Assembly (NCBI GenBank): GCA_027492205.1 | Contig: JAOZFN010000005.1 | Location: 1 to 64,000, forward strand | Length of the DNA: 64,000 nucleotides | Direction: 5' to 3' | Origin: Thermoproteota archaeon | GTDB taxonomy: Archaea > Korarchaeota > Korarchaeia > Korarchaeales > Korarchaeaceae | In this document: piece after piece, positions 48,094-56,682 of the stretch | Layout: every line of letters begins with the position of its first letter | How positions within the stretch are numbered: the stretch's first letter is position 1 | Program-made: the position numbers and the translations under genes | The notes under the pieces: model-generated | Seen by the model: only the letters and a program-made list of their open reading frames with translations | Databases searched by the model: none | Told to the model about the DNA's origin: nothing

Positions 48094-49458
48094 TTGCCCG
48101 TACACCCGGTGGAGTATAGATACGGATCGCCTCAGATGCGAGAGATCTTCGATGTCCACAATCGGTACAAATTGATGCTAGAGGTAGAAGCTGCCCTAGC
48201 GAGAGCGGAAGCGGAAGAGGGTCTGATCCCAAGAGAGGCGGCAGAGGCAATTGAATCAGCCGTTCGGGAGGGCAGAGTGAGAGTCGAGAGAATACTCGAA
48301 CTGGAGGGGGAGGTCAAACACGAGACGATGGCGGTCGTGCTGGCTCTTGCCGAAGCCTCCGGGCCTCTGGGGGAATATGCCCACTTCGGAGTGACTTCAA
48401 ACGACATCTTGGACACCGTCTTGGCCCTTCAGATCAAGAGGGCCTGCGGGATAATCCGCGAGAAGCTGGCCAGGCTCACGCTCGAAGTGGTTCGCAGGGG
48501 TCGAGAGACGCTCGACCTGGTCGCGCTCGGGAGGACTCACGGGATGGCAGCCCTCCCAATACCCTTCGGCTTCAAGTTCGCCGTGTGGAGCTCGATCCTC
48601 GTCCGAAACCTGGATAGGCTGGCGGCCGCAGAGGATAGGGCCGCCAGGGGCAAGATAGCCGGAGCCGTGGGCACAATGGCCGGCCTCCAGGGAGTCGGCA
48701 GGAGGATCCAGGAAAGGGTTATGGAGATTCTAGGGCTTGAACCCTCTGAGATATCCACTCAAGTGGTTCCACGCGACTCGCTGGCCGAGCTCATAACCAC
48801 TTTGGCGCTGATCTCGTCGACGCTCGACCTAATGGCCAACGAGGTGAGGAACCTCCAGAGGACGGAGATCGGGGAGGTCGAGGAGCCGTTTGAGGAGCGG
48901 AGACAGGTGGGATCCAGCACGATGCCCCACAAGAGAAACCCCATAATGTCGGAGAAGGTCTGCGGGCTGGCCAGGGTCATGAGGGGGCTCGCGGTGGCCG
49001 CCCTCGAGAACGTGGTCCTGGAGCACGAGAGGGACCTCACGAATAGCTCTACGGAGAGGATAATCGTGCCGGAGGCCTTTCTCCTTCTAGACGAGCAGCT
49101 GGAAACCATGATCAAGGTGGTCTCAGGCCTAAGGATCAGGAGGGAGGCCATCGAGTCAAACCTGAGGAGGGTCGCCAGCCTGATAATGTCAGAGCGGGTC
49201 ATGCTGGAGCTGGCCAGGAAAGGACTCGGTCGGCAGAGGGCCCACGAACTCGTCAGATCCCTGGCGATGCGGGCCATCTCGGAGAAGAAGCAGCTGGCGG
49301 AGGTCCTAAAGGCCTCGCCCGAGGTTACCTCGCTGCTCTCTCTCGAGGAGATAGACGCCCTGATGGAACCCTCTACGTACCTCGGCGAGGGACCCGAGCT
49401 CGCGAGGGCCGCCCTAGACAGGGCAGAGGAGGCGGCCAGGGCGGCGATATCCGGTTGA
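48094..49458 (+). CDS. purB: Adenylosuccinate lyase
   Basis: EYRYGSPQMREIFDVHNRYKLMLEVEAALARAEAEEGLIP...GSSTMPHKRNPIMSEKVCGLARVMR. Confidence 0.96.
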   Translation: MPVHPVEYRYGSPQMREIFDVHNRYKLMLEVEAALARAEAEEGLIPREAAEAIESAVREGRVRVERILELEGEVKHETMAVVLALAEASGPLGEYAHFGVTSNDILDTVLALQIKRACGIIREKLARLTLEVVRRGRETLDLVALGRTHGMAALPIPFGFKFAVWSSILVRNLDRLAAAEDRAARGKIAGAVGTMAGLQGVGRRIQERVMEILGLEPSEISTQVVPRDSLAELITTLALISSTLDLMANEVRNLQRTEIGEVEEPFEERRQVGSSTMPHKRNPIMSEKVCGLARVMRGLAVAALENVVLEHERDLTNSSTERIIVPEAFLLLDEQLETMIKVVSGLRIRREAIESNLRRVASLIMSERVMLELARKGLGRQRAHELVRSLAMRAISEKKQLAEVLKASPEVTSLLSLEEIDALMEPSTYLGEGPELARAALDRAEEAARAAISG

Positions 49459-50810
49459 CCGGGGGGCGTGGGTTGGAGGGGGACTTCTACCTCAGATTCC
49501 TAGGAGGAGCTAGGGAGGTCGGCCGATCCAGCGTGGAGCTGGGACTCGGGTCTAAGTCTCTGATCCTCGACTCGGGCGTCCATGTCGGCGCGAAGACACC
49601 CGAGGACAGGTATCCCCTCCGGCCCAGAGGGGAGGTGGAGGCGCTGATAGTCACCCACGCCCACCTCGACCACAGCGGGTTCTCACCCGCGCTGGTGAGG
49701 GACACGGGGTGCCCCATCTACAGCACCCCGCCAACCAGAGACGTGTCTGAGCTGCTCCTGGTTGATTTTCTCGCGCTTCAGGAGCAGAGCGGTGAGGATA
49801 AGCCCTACGAGAACGAGGACGTCATGAGGCTGAGGAGCCTAGAGCACCCAGTGAGCTTGAGGTCGCCCTTCGAGATAGGCGACGCCACCATCACGCTCTA
49901 CGATGCAGGCCACGTCTTGGGGAGCGTCATGGTCAGGATAGAGATACCCGACGCGTTTAGCGTTCTCTACACGGGTGACCTGAATCTCGGGGGAACTAGA
50001 ACCCTGTCCGGGGCCGACACGGACATTCCTCCCACGGACTACGTGATAATCGAGTCCACCTACGGTGGGGACGGGGACGCTCACCCAGCGAGGAAGAAGG
50101 TGGAGAGGAAGTTCATCACCGACGTGAGGGAGACCGTGTTGCGAGGGGGCAAGGTGATAATCCCCTGCTTCGCGCTGGGCCGAGCCCAAGAGGTGCTGCT
50201 GACCCTCCTGGCCCACATAGACAGCGGGTCGCTGCCTCCAACTCCGATATTCGTGGACGGCATGATAGTGACGATAAATAGGATCTACTCTCTCTACTGG
50301 AGCTGGCTCAGGCCAGAACTCCAGAGGAAGGTTCGCCTGTCCAAGAGGAGTCCATTTGACCACGAGCTTGTGGAGGAGGTCCGCGACCGGAAGGAGATCT
50401 TGGAGATCACGGAGCCCTACGTAGTGGTAACGACCTCAGGGATGCTCCAGGGAGGGCCGGTGGTAGACTACCTGCGCGGCCTCGCTGGCGACTCGAGGAA
50501 CCTCATCTATCTGACGGGGTATCAGGTCAGGGGGACGAGGGGGAGGGCCCTACTCGAGGGCCAGAGGAGGCTCACCCTCGACGAGGGCGACGAGATAGAG
50601 GTCAAGGCGAGGGTGGAATTTGCGGAGTTCTCGGCACACTCGGATCAGAGCGGCCTAATCGCGTTTCTCTCCCGCATACCCGGTGTTAGGGAGGTGTTCG
50701 TAGTCCACGGAGAGCCGGAGAAGTCCCGCCAACTCAGCATGAAGCTTGAGTCAAAGGGCACCCTCTCCTACGTGCCTCGAGTCGGCGAGCGGGTGACGCT
50801 CAGAGCGTGA
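49455..50810 (+). CDS. MBL-fold beta-CASP ribonuclease without KH domains (aCPSF2/aRNase J-type)
   Basis: LGGAREVGRSSVELGLGSKSLILDSGV; THAHLDHSG; FALGRAQEVLLTL; EFSAHSDQSGL. Confidence 0.9.
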   Translation: MTGGRGLEGDFYLRFLGGAREVGRSSVELGLGSKSLILDSGVHVGAKTPEDRYPLRPRGEVEALIVTHAHLDHSGFSPALVRDTGCPIYSTPPTRDVSELLLVDFLALQEQSGEDKPYENEDVMRLRSLEHPVSLRSPFEIGDATITLYDAGHVLGSVMVRIEIPDAFSVLYTGDLNLGGTRTLSGADTDIPPTDYVIIESTYGGDGDAHPARKKVERKFITDVRETVLRGGKVIIPCFALGRAQEVLLTLLAHIDSGSLPPTPIFVDGMIVTINRIYSLYWSWLRPELQRKVRLSKRSPFDHELVEEVRDRKEILEITEPYVVVTTSGMLQGGPVVDYLRGLAGDSRNLIYLTGYQVRGTRGRALLEGQRRLTLDEGDEIEVKARVEFAEFSAHSDQSGLIAFLSRIPGVREVFVVHGEPEKSRQLSMKLESKGTLSYVPRVGERVTLRA

Positions 50811-50909
50811 TCTGACGTCGGTATTACGTGCGCGCAGCCACCTAATTATTCCACCGCCGTTAGGTCCATCCTGGAGGGGCCCCTCACCCATCGACAGGGG
50901 GAGCCGGCT

Positions 50910-51563
50910 TTGTTCGGGGAAGCTGTCAGGAAGCTGTTAAACTTCTTGCTCGGATCGCAGGAGAGGCAGAAGGTAGCCTTGGGAATCTACGGTCCGGTGA
51001 ACTCCGGCAAGACAACCCTCGCCAACCGCATGACCAGGGATTTCACTGGGAAAGACCTCGGATCGGTCAGCAAGGTTCCACACGAGACTCGGACCATTCA
51101 GATAGCCAAGGGGGTCAGAGCGAGGCTCCAGGGCAACGGAGGCAAGGCGATAGTAATGGACATAATCGACACCCCGGGCATTGCCACCCACATCAGCTAC
51201 AGAACCTTCCTGAGGTTCGGCTTCACGAAGGACGAGGCCATAAGGAGAGCAGAAGAGGCCGCACGCGGCGTTGTTGAGGCCATAAAGTCGCTTGACAACG
51301 TAGATGTGGCCCTAATAGTCCTAGACTCAGCCAAAGATCCTCTGAGCCAGGTGAACCTCCTGCTCCTGAGTCACGTCGAGGCGAAGGGAATTCCGCACAT
51401 ACTCGTGGCGAACAAGATCGATCTCCCCTACGCCCGACCCTGGAAGGTGGCCGAGTCCTATCCCGATAAGATATCCGTTCCGGTGTCGGCCCTGAGGGGA
51501 ACGCACATAGACATGCTGTACAGGAAAATCTACGAGCTGGTTAGCAGAGGTGAGGGCTCTTGA
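50910..51563 (+). CDS. Era-like small GTPase
   Basis: VALGIYGPVNSGKTTLANRM...PHETRTIQIAKG...DIIDTPGIATH. Confidence 0.85.
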   Translation: MFGEAVRKLLNFLLGSQERQKVALGIYGPVNSGKTTLANRMTRDFTGKDLGSVSKVPHETRTIQIAKGVRARLQGNGGKAIVMDIIDTPGIATHISYRTFLRFGFTKDEAIRRAEEAARGVVEAIKSLDNVDVALIVLDSAKDPLSQVNLLLLSHVEAKGIPHILVANKIDLPYARPWKVAESYPDKISVPVSALRGTHIDMLYRKIYELVSRGEGS

Positions 51564-51847
51564 GATCAAAAGCGAGAAGAGAGGTGCTTGTCCTCAGCGA
51601 AATGCCCCGAGGAGGGCGCGCCCGCGAGATCCTCCAGGAAGTACTCAAAAACAGAAGGACGCTGGTCATAGTCAGGCCCAACATGGCGGAGATGCTCTCG
51701 CTGATTCAGGAGGCCCTCCTACACGGAGATGGGCATGACGGACTGGGGATCAAGGTAGAGACCCTGGGGCGGGAGGGACCGATGGTAATCGCTCCCGGGG
51801 AAGTGGTCCTCAAGAAGAGGAGAGATACCATCACCATGACGCTGTGA
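51560..51847 (+). CDS. DUF2073-like protein
   Basis: Position directly after the Era-like GTPase; compact 95-aa alpha/beta pattern. Confidence 0.6.
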   Translation: MRSKARREVLVLSEMPRGGRAREILQEVLKNRRTLVIVRPNMAEMLSLIQEALLHGDGHDGLGIKVETLGREGPMVIAPGEVVLKKRRDTITMTL

Positions 51848-51848
51848 G

Positions 51849-52208
51849 GTGACCTCGGTGGGATACACCCTGATCTTGGTATGCCCTTGGTGCGGATACT
51901 CCGAGACGTTCGATCCGGAGGACTCTCCGCCGGAGAGGTGCCCAGCTTGCGGCTCGAGCGAGATCTTAATCATGGCGTACCGCAGCTTGGTGCACGACTC
52001 CAGGGCCGCGAAGGGAGGGGATTCTAAGAGGAAGAGGTTCCGTGTCCCGATTGCGACAAAAATGAAGCCCGTGGCTCCAATATTTCAGCTTGAGCCGGGA
52101 ATCTTCAGGGTTGACCTAGAGAGGTTGTTTGAGGCGCCGGTCGAGCTGGCCGAGGAGGGGGTCGGGAGGTTCAGACTGCTCACGGGCGAGACGGGAGACG
52201 GACGCTAA
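51849..52208 (+). CDS. Zn-ribbon protein (COG3364/OapC-like)
   Basis: CPWCGYSETFDPEDSPPERCPACGSSEILIMAYRSLVHD. Confidence 0.65.
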   Translation: MTSVGYTLILVCPWCGYSETFDPEDSPPERCPACGSSEILIMAYRSLVHDSRAAKGGDSKRKRFRVPIATKMKPVAPIFQLEPGIFRVDLERLFEAPVELAEEGVGRFRLLTGETGDGR

Positions 52209-52210
52209 GG

Positions 52211-52993
52211 TCAATCCACCAGCTTCCTGGATGTTACGACAAACCCGGTGTGGGCGATCATTCTGGACGCTGGACGGGTTCTCTGCTCGTTTACCTCATA
52301 ACCCCGAACTAGAACCTCGACCACCTCAATGTGTCCGAAGCCCCCATCCCTGGCGGCCACCGCGAACTTCTTGATCTGCTCGCAAGAGGGGACGAAGACG
52401 GCCAGCGGGGCGCCGGGCTTCAGAACTTCCCTGGCCGCCGGAAGCACCTCCCACGGCGCCGCCATGTCCAAGAACATCGCGTCGACGTCCCTTTCGGCGA
52501 TGTCGGTTCTGAGGTCCCCCAACTTCAGCTCCACATTCCTGACCCCCAACCTCCTCAAGTTCTCCTTGGCCATCTCGTGGAACTTCGGATTCACCTCATA
52601 GCTGACGACCTTTCCCGTAGGTCCAACCGACAGCGAGAGAGCGTACGCGAGCGATCCAGACCCCGTTCCACCCTCAACTACTAGGTCGCCAGGCCTCACC
52701 CCGCTCTTGATGATCATGTAGGCGGCGTCCTTGGGGTAGATGATCTGCGTCTTCCTACCGAGCTTCTCCATGATGTCGGCAGTGGTCGGGCGGAACACCC
52801 TCGCGATTCCCTTCTTGACCTCCACGGAGCATCCCCAGCGACGGCCGATCAGCTCCCCTAGGTCGACGGGACCCAGGTGCGTGTGGAATACCTTCCCTCT
52901 CTCTACCCTCACCAGATACTTCTTGGGACCCTTCCTCCTTCTCTCGAATACGAGGAGGGCGAGGTCTCCCTCCGATATTTCAACGGCCATCAA
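52211..52993 (-). CDS. trmI: tRNA (adenine-57/58-N1) methyltransferase
   Basis: TTADIMEKLGRKTQIIYPKDAAYMIIKSGVRPGDLVVEGGTGSGSLAYALS. Confidence 0.93.
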   Translation of the reverse strand: MMAVEISEGDLALLVFERRRKGPKKYLVRVERGKVFHTHLGPVDLGELIGRRWGCSVEVKKGIARVFRPTTADIMEKLGRKTQIIYPKDAAYMIIKSGVRPGDLVVEGGTGSGSLAYALSLSVGPTGKVVSYEVNPKFHEMAKENLRRLGVRNVELKLGDLRTDIAERDVDAMFLDMAAPWEVLPAAREVLKPGAPLAVFVPSCEQIKKFAVAARDGGFGHIEVVEVLVRGYEVNEQRTRPASRMIAHTGFVVTSRKLVD

Positions 52994-53016
52994 GGGAGGA
53001 CGTGAACTTCGCAGTC

Positions 53017-53164
53017 AAAAAGCGTGACCTGAGCCCTCCATCGTCAGGAGACGAACCTCCCGCAGCCGCTAGGCCAAACTAAGCAGCGCCTCGAACACCA
53101 GACCAGCGATCCACCTTGGACGATCTGTGTGATCTCCCACCGCCCTCGGTCGAGCCGAACTCAG
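53017..53164 (-). ncRNA. Candidate small RNA: upstream TATA-like element, closing stem, 3' T-run
   Basis: Minus strand: ccaaataaaaag (53174-53185), then CTGAGTTC...GGGCTCAG closing helix, then TTTTT at 53021-53017; no credible ORF. Confidence 0.3.
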
Positions 53165-53205
53165 AGCGTGAATCTTTTTATTTGGGGCCGTATAGTAACG
53201 TCGTC

Positions 53206-53221
53206 CCGCCCATATGGGCGG
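53206..53221. repeat. Perfect 16-bp palindrome CCGCCCATATGGGCGG
   Basis: Read directly upstream of the small wHTH gene. Confidence 0.95.
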
Positions 53222-53267
53222 CGTCTCCCGGGCTTAAACGTCCAAAAAGTGTGCCCGGTGGGGGAAA

Positions 53268-53504
53268 TTGAGGATAATACTGAACGCACACCTGAAGATT
53301 CTCCGGCGACTGGCTTACGCCGGTGACGAAGGTGTTGTCGCCTCTGAACTAATCCCAAGCAGGGTGGACAGGGAGCAAGTCCTGGGCTTCTTGTCAGAGA
53401 TGGGTTGGATCGCACGGCAGAGGAGGTTCAGAGGGGAACGAGTCTTCATCACCAAAAAGGGACTTCTTTTCCTTGAGAACCACGGCGACGGCTACGACGC
53501 ATAA
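53268..53504 (+). CDS. Small winged-helix DNA-binding protein
   Basis: AHLKILRRLAYAGDEGVVASELIPSRVDREQVLGFLSEMGWIARQRRFRGERVFITKKGLLFLEN; TTG start. Confidence 0.7.
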   Translation: MRIILNAHLKILRRLAYAGDEGVVASELIPSRVDREQVLGFLSEMGWIARQRRFRGERVFITKKGLLFLENHGDGYDA

Positions 53505-53557
53505 CCCCCCGCCCCTCTTCATTTATTTTCCCCGGAGTTCCATCGCTAGGAATCCGC

Positions 53558-55324
53558 ATGCTGGGAGACTTAAGAGTGAGGGCATCCGACGCTTCAGCTA
53601 GGCTCGCTGAGCTCGAGACGAAGAGCGGAAAGCTCAGACTCCCCGCATTCCTACCAGTGTACAATCCCAACAAGCCCTACGTCTCGCCCTCGGAGATGAG
53701 GAGGGTGGGCGCCCAGGCGATATTCACGAACTCCTACATAATATGGAGGACCCCGCGCCTGAGAGAGGTAGCCCTGGAGCGGGGCGTCCACGGCCTGCTT
53801 GGATTCGACGGCATAGTATTCACGGACTCGGGTGCCTACCAGATCTACAGGTTCGGCGGGATAGAGGCCACCAACCTAGACATGCTCAGGTTCCAGCACG
53901 CCATAGGATCGGACGTCGCGTCAATAGTGGACGTTCCCATGGCATCCCACCTCCCCAGGAGGGAAGCCCTCGATGGCGTGAGGATGACCGTCCGCAGCGC
54001 GAGGGAGTGGAGAGAGCACAGGGACGAACTCCAAGGCACCCTCTGGATTGGAACCCCGCAGGGATCCACCCATTGGGACCTGATAGGGTACACCGCCAGG
54101 GAGATGGCCGCCCTGGGGTTCGACTACTACGGCGCCGGCTCTCTTAAGGTGGCCCTGGAGACCTACGACTTCAAGGTCCAGGTCGATCTCCTCCTCGCAA
54201 TCAGAAGGTGGCTCCCGGCTGGTAGGCCGATACACTTCTGGGGGGTTGGCCTCCCATCGGCGCTGGCCCTGTTCACAGCGCTGGGGGCGGACAGCTTTGA
54301 TTCAGCCTCTTACGCCCTGTTCGCGGAGAGTGGGCGGTACATGACCCCACACGGGACCCTCCTCTTAGACGAGCTTGAAGAGTTTCCCTGCGATTGCCCC
54401 GTCTGCTCGAACTGGACCCCCAGGGAGATAAAATCCCTCCCCAAGGCGGAGAGGGTCTCGTTGCTATCAAAGCACAACCTCCACGTCCTGCTGAGCGAGA
54501 TGAGGCTGATCAGAGAGGCAATAAGGGGCCAGTGGCTGTGGGAACTCGTTCAGGAGAGGGTGAGAGCCCACCCGCGCCTCTTAGAGGCCCTCCAGTGGGC
54601 ACTCTCGAAGTACCGGGACATCCTGGAGGAGAGGGAGCCGTTCACCAAATTCCACGGCCTCTTCTACTCCGGGCCCGAGTCCGAGCACAGACCCGAGGTC
54701 ATTCGAGCTAAGAAGGCTTTGAAGAGGGTTTCCGCGGGAGGTCGGGTCTTCGAGCACCCTATTTTTGGCAAGGTGCCCATCGGCCTCAGATACACGTACC
54801 CATTCGGACAGTCCATTGTCCCGGGTTGGACCGAGCCCTCGGCGTCCCCCAGTGACTCGGAACTGATCTCAGCCATTCTCCAGTATCAGTTCGGCGTTAA
54901 AGCACCGGCAGCCTTTCGATCTCTTCGGCTCACTCGGTCGAGGGCGACTGGAATGCCCCGCGATGTGTACGACGGAGAGACTAGGGTGGGTAGCATAAGG
55001 CCGGCTGACGGCATGTTCGTCCCCTCTTTAGAAGGAGCGATCAGGCTGATCAAGGCCCTCCCGTGGCCAAAGGGGAGGGTTGTGGTGAGGGACGAGTACG
55101 CCGATAGGGTGGCCAGGGGCACGACGGTGTTCGTGAAGTTCGTCAAGGAGGTTGATCCGGAGATAAGGCCCGGAAGCGAGGTTATAGTCGTAGACGGCAG
55201 CGACAACGTTCTGGCCGTTGGAAAAGCCATCCTATCTGCGGCTGAGTACAGATCATTCCGCAGACATCAGTTCATCCGTCTGAGGCATCACTCCCTCCCA
55301 AGAGAGACCTCGGGGGAGGGTTGA
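53558..55324 (+). CDS. tgtA: Archaeosine tRNA-guanine transglycosylase
   Basis: VFTDSGAYQIYRFGGIEATN; CDCPVCSNWTPREI zinc site; C-terminal PUA. Confidence 0.95.
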   Translation: MLGDLRVRASDASARLAELETKSGKLRLPAFLPVYNPNKPYVSPSEMRRVGAQAIFTNSYIIWRTPRLREVALERGVHGLLGFDGIVFTDSGAYQIYRFGGIEATNLDMLRFQHAIGSDVASIVDVPMASHLPRREALDGVRMTVRSAREWREHRDELQGTLWIGTPQGSTHWDLIGYTAREMAALGFDYYGAGSLKVALETYDFKVQVDLLLAIRRWLPAGRPIHFWGVGLPSALALFTALGADSFDSASYALFAESGRYMTPHGTLLLDELEEFPCDCPVCSNWTPREIKSLPKAERVSLLSKHNLHVLLSEMRLIREAIRGQWLWELVQERVRAHPRLLEALQWALSKYRDILEEREPFTKFHGLFYSGPESEHRPEVIRAKKALKRVSAGGRVFEHPIFGKVPIGLRYTYPFGQSIVPGWTEPSASPSDSELISAILQYQFGVKAPAAFRSLRLTRSRATGMPRDVYDGETRVGSIRPADGMFVPSLEGAIRLIKALPWPKGRVVVRDEYADRVARGTTVFVKFVKEVDPEIRPGSEVIVVDGSDNVLAVGKAILSAAEYRSFRRHQFIRLRHHSLPRETSGEG

Positions 55325-56120
55325 GGAGCGAGTTATAGATGTAGCACTCCCCGGGTTCAACCCTCAAATCATCCCCCCCGCGGCCGGGATCCGGCTCAAC
55401 CCCCTCCCAATCGATCAGGGCGAAGGGGGTCTTCTCGGCCGACTCTCCCATTACCAGCGCCGCCGAGGCCGCCAGACTGTCGGCCACGTTTACGACCGTG
55501 AACCTGAGAGGCTTCCCGTAGATGTCCGGTTTTCCCCTAAGGTCCCGAAGGGGCTTCAGCCCCCACACGCCCAGCGCTACCCCTATGACCCCCCTCCTGA
55601 ACAGCGTGAGCCTGCTGTCCACGATGATCGCCCCCACAGCCACACCCCGGCGGTCTAGGAACCACTCAACTATCCTCCTGGCCTCCCCGTCCGGATCGAC
55701 GGGATGGAGAACCACGTAGCCCGGAGGTGAGTTAGATCGATCGATACCGGCCGAGCCCACCGGTATTCCGTTCTTGTAGGTGAACAGGTACCCTCTGTAC
55801 CCGCCCAAGAGAAGGTCCGCCTCTTCGAGAACGGCGGAAGTCTTCCAGGGTTCCGCCCCGTAGTGTTCAGCGATCCGCTTAGCTAGGTCGCTAACCTCAG
55901 ACCACCGGCTGATGGGGACCACCCTCCCCTGACTGTAGGAGACGACCTTGCTGGCTACCGCTATTACCTCCCCGTCCGAGAGGTGGATGCCCCTGTAATC
56001 GAGTTCCTGGTCGAGTCGGGCCAAGTAGTCCTCTCCGATTCCGATTGGGGGATCTACCGGACCTATCGGTCGAACCCTCAGCACTCCAGTCCCCCCTGAT
56101 GCCCACACGGCTCGAAGCAC
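55272..56120 (-). CDS. cofE: Coenzyme F420-0:L-glutamate ligase-like (CofE)
   Basis: LSDGEVIAVASKVVSYSQGRVV...; VGAIIVDSRLTLFRRGVIGVALGVWGLKPLRDLRGKPDIYGKPL. Confidence 0.87.
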   Translation of the reverse strand: MLRAVWASGGTGVLRVRPIGPVDPPIGIGEDYLARLDQELDYRGIHLSDGEVIAVASKVVSYSQGRVVPISRWSEVSDLAKRIAEHYGAEPWKTSAVLEEADLLLGGYRGYLFTYKNGIPVGSAGIDRSNSPPGYVVLHPVDPDGEARRIVEWFLDRRGVAVGAIIVDSRLTLFRRGVIGVALGVWGLKPLRDLRGKPDIYGKPLRFTVVNVADSLAASAALVMGESAEKTPFALIDWEGVEPDPGRGGDDLRVEPGECYIYNSLLNPPPRSLLGGSDASDG

Positions 56121-56650
56121 CTCTCGAGCAGCTCTACGGCCTCTGCCCTCCTCCCTTCATCGACTCTAACCACCACAGCCCCCCGCCCTGGCTGCCCGTA
56201 GACTACCGCCGCGTCCGTGGGTGAGAGGATAACCGCGGGGAAGCCCAGCAGATCCTCCTCTCCATCGACCAATACGGTGACCCTCTCCCCCCCGATCGCG
56301 GAGGCAATCGCGTCCTTCACGGACCTCCAGGCCTCTCTGGTTATCGTGCCCGCGGGATTTCCTGTCTCAATGACCCTCCTCCCCAGAAGGAGGGCTGGCA
56401 AGTCGACCTTCTCCCTCTTCTCCATCATGTCCACTATGGCCACGTCGGGTTCAACCCCCGCCTCTACCATGCTCGCCGAGACCCTGTCACCAACGGCCAC
56501 GATGAGACTGCAGCCTCTGAATACCTCGGCCCCCAGAGACCCCCGCAACGGGCCTCTGGGTTTGGCCAATATAGCCCTGCACTCGTCTCTGAGCCTGACG
56601 TCGACGATGAGCTCATCTCCCTTTAGCAACATCTCCGTTACGGCCGCCAC
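56078..56650 (-). CDS. GTP-dependent dephospho-CoA kinase (DUF359 family)
   Basis: LIVAVGDRVSASMVEAGVEPDVAIVDMMEKREKVD...NPAGTITREAW. Confidence 0.85.
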   Translation of the reverse strand: MAAVTEMLLKGDELIVDVRLRDECRAILAKPRGPLRGSLGAEVFRGCSLIVAVGDRVSASMVEAGVEPDVAIVDMMEKREKVDLPALLLGRRVIETGNPAGTITREAWRSVKDAIASAIGGERVTVLVDGEEDLLGFPAVILSPTDAAVVYGQPGRGAVVVRVDEGRRAEAVELLERCFEPCGHQGGLEC

Positions 56651-56682
56651 CTGAATATAATCCAGGAGGGCGCTCCACCCGG

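Noticed and set aside
50081-50363. Minus-strand ORFs over the beta-CASP gene
   Set aside because: Shadow ORFs of a well-supported coding frame.
53030-53110. Possible degenerate tRNA (CTCC-ATCGTCA-GGAG hairpin on +)
   Set aside because: No T-arm (GGTTCGAATCC-like) or acceptor stem could be paired; kept only as part of the ncRNA candidate.
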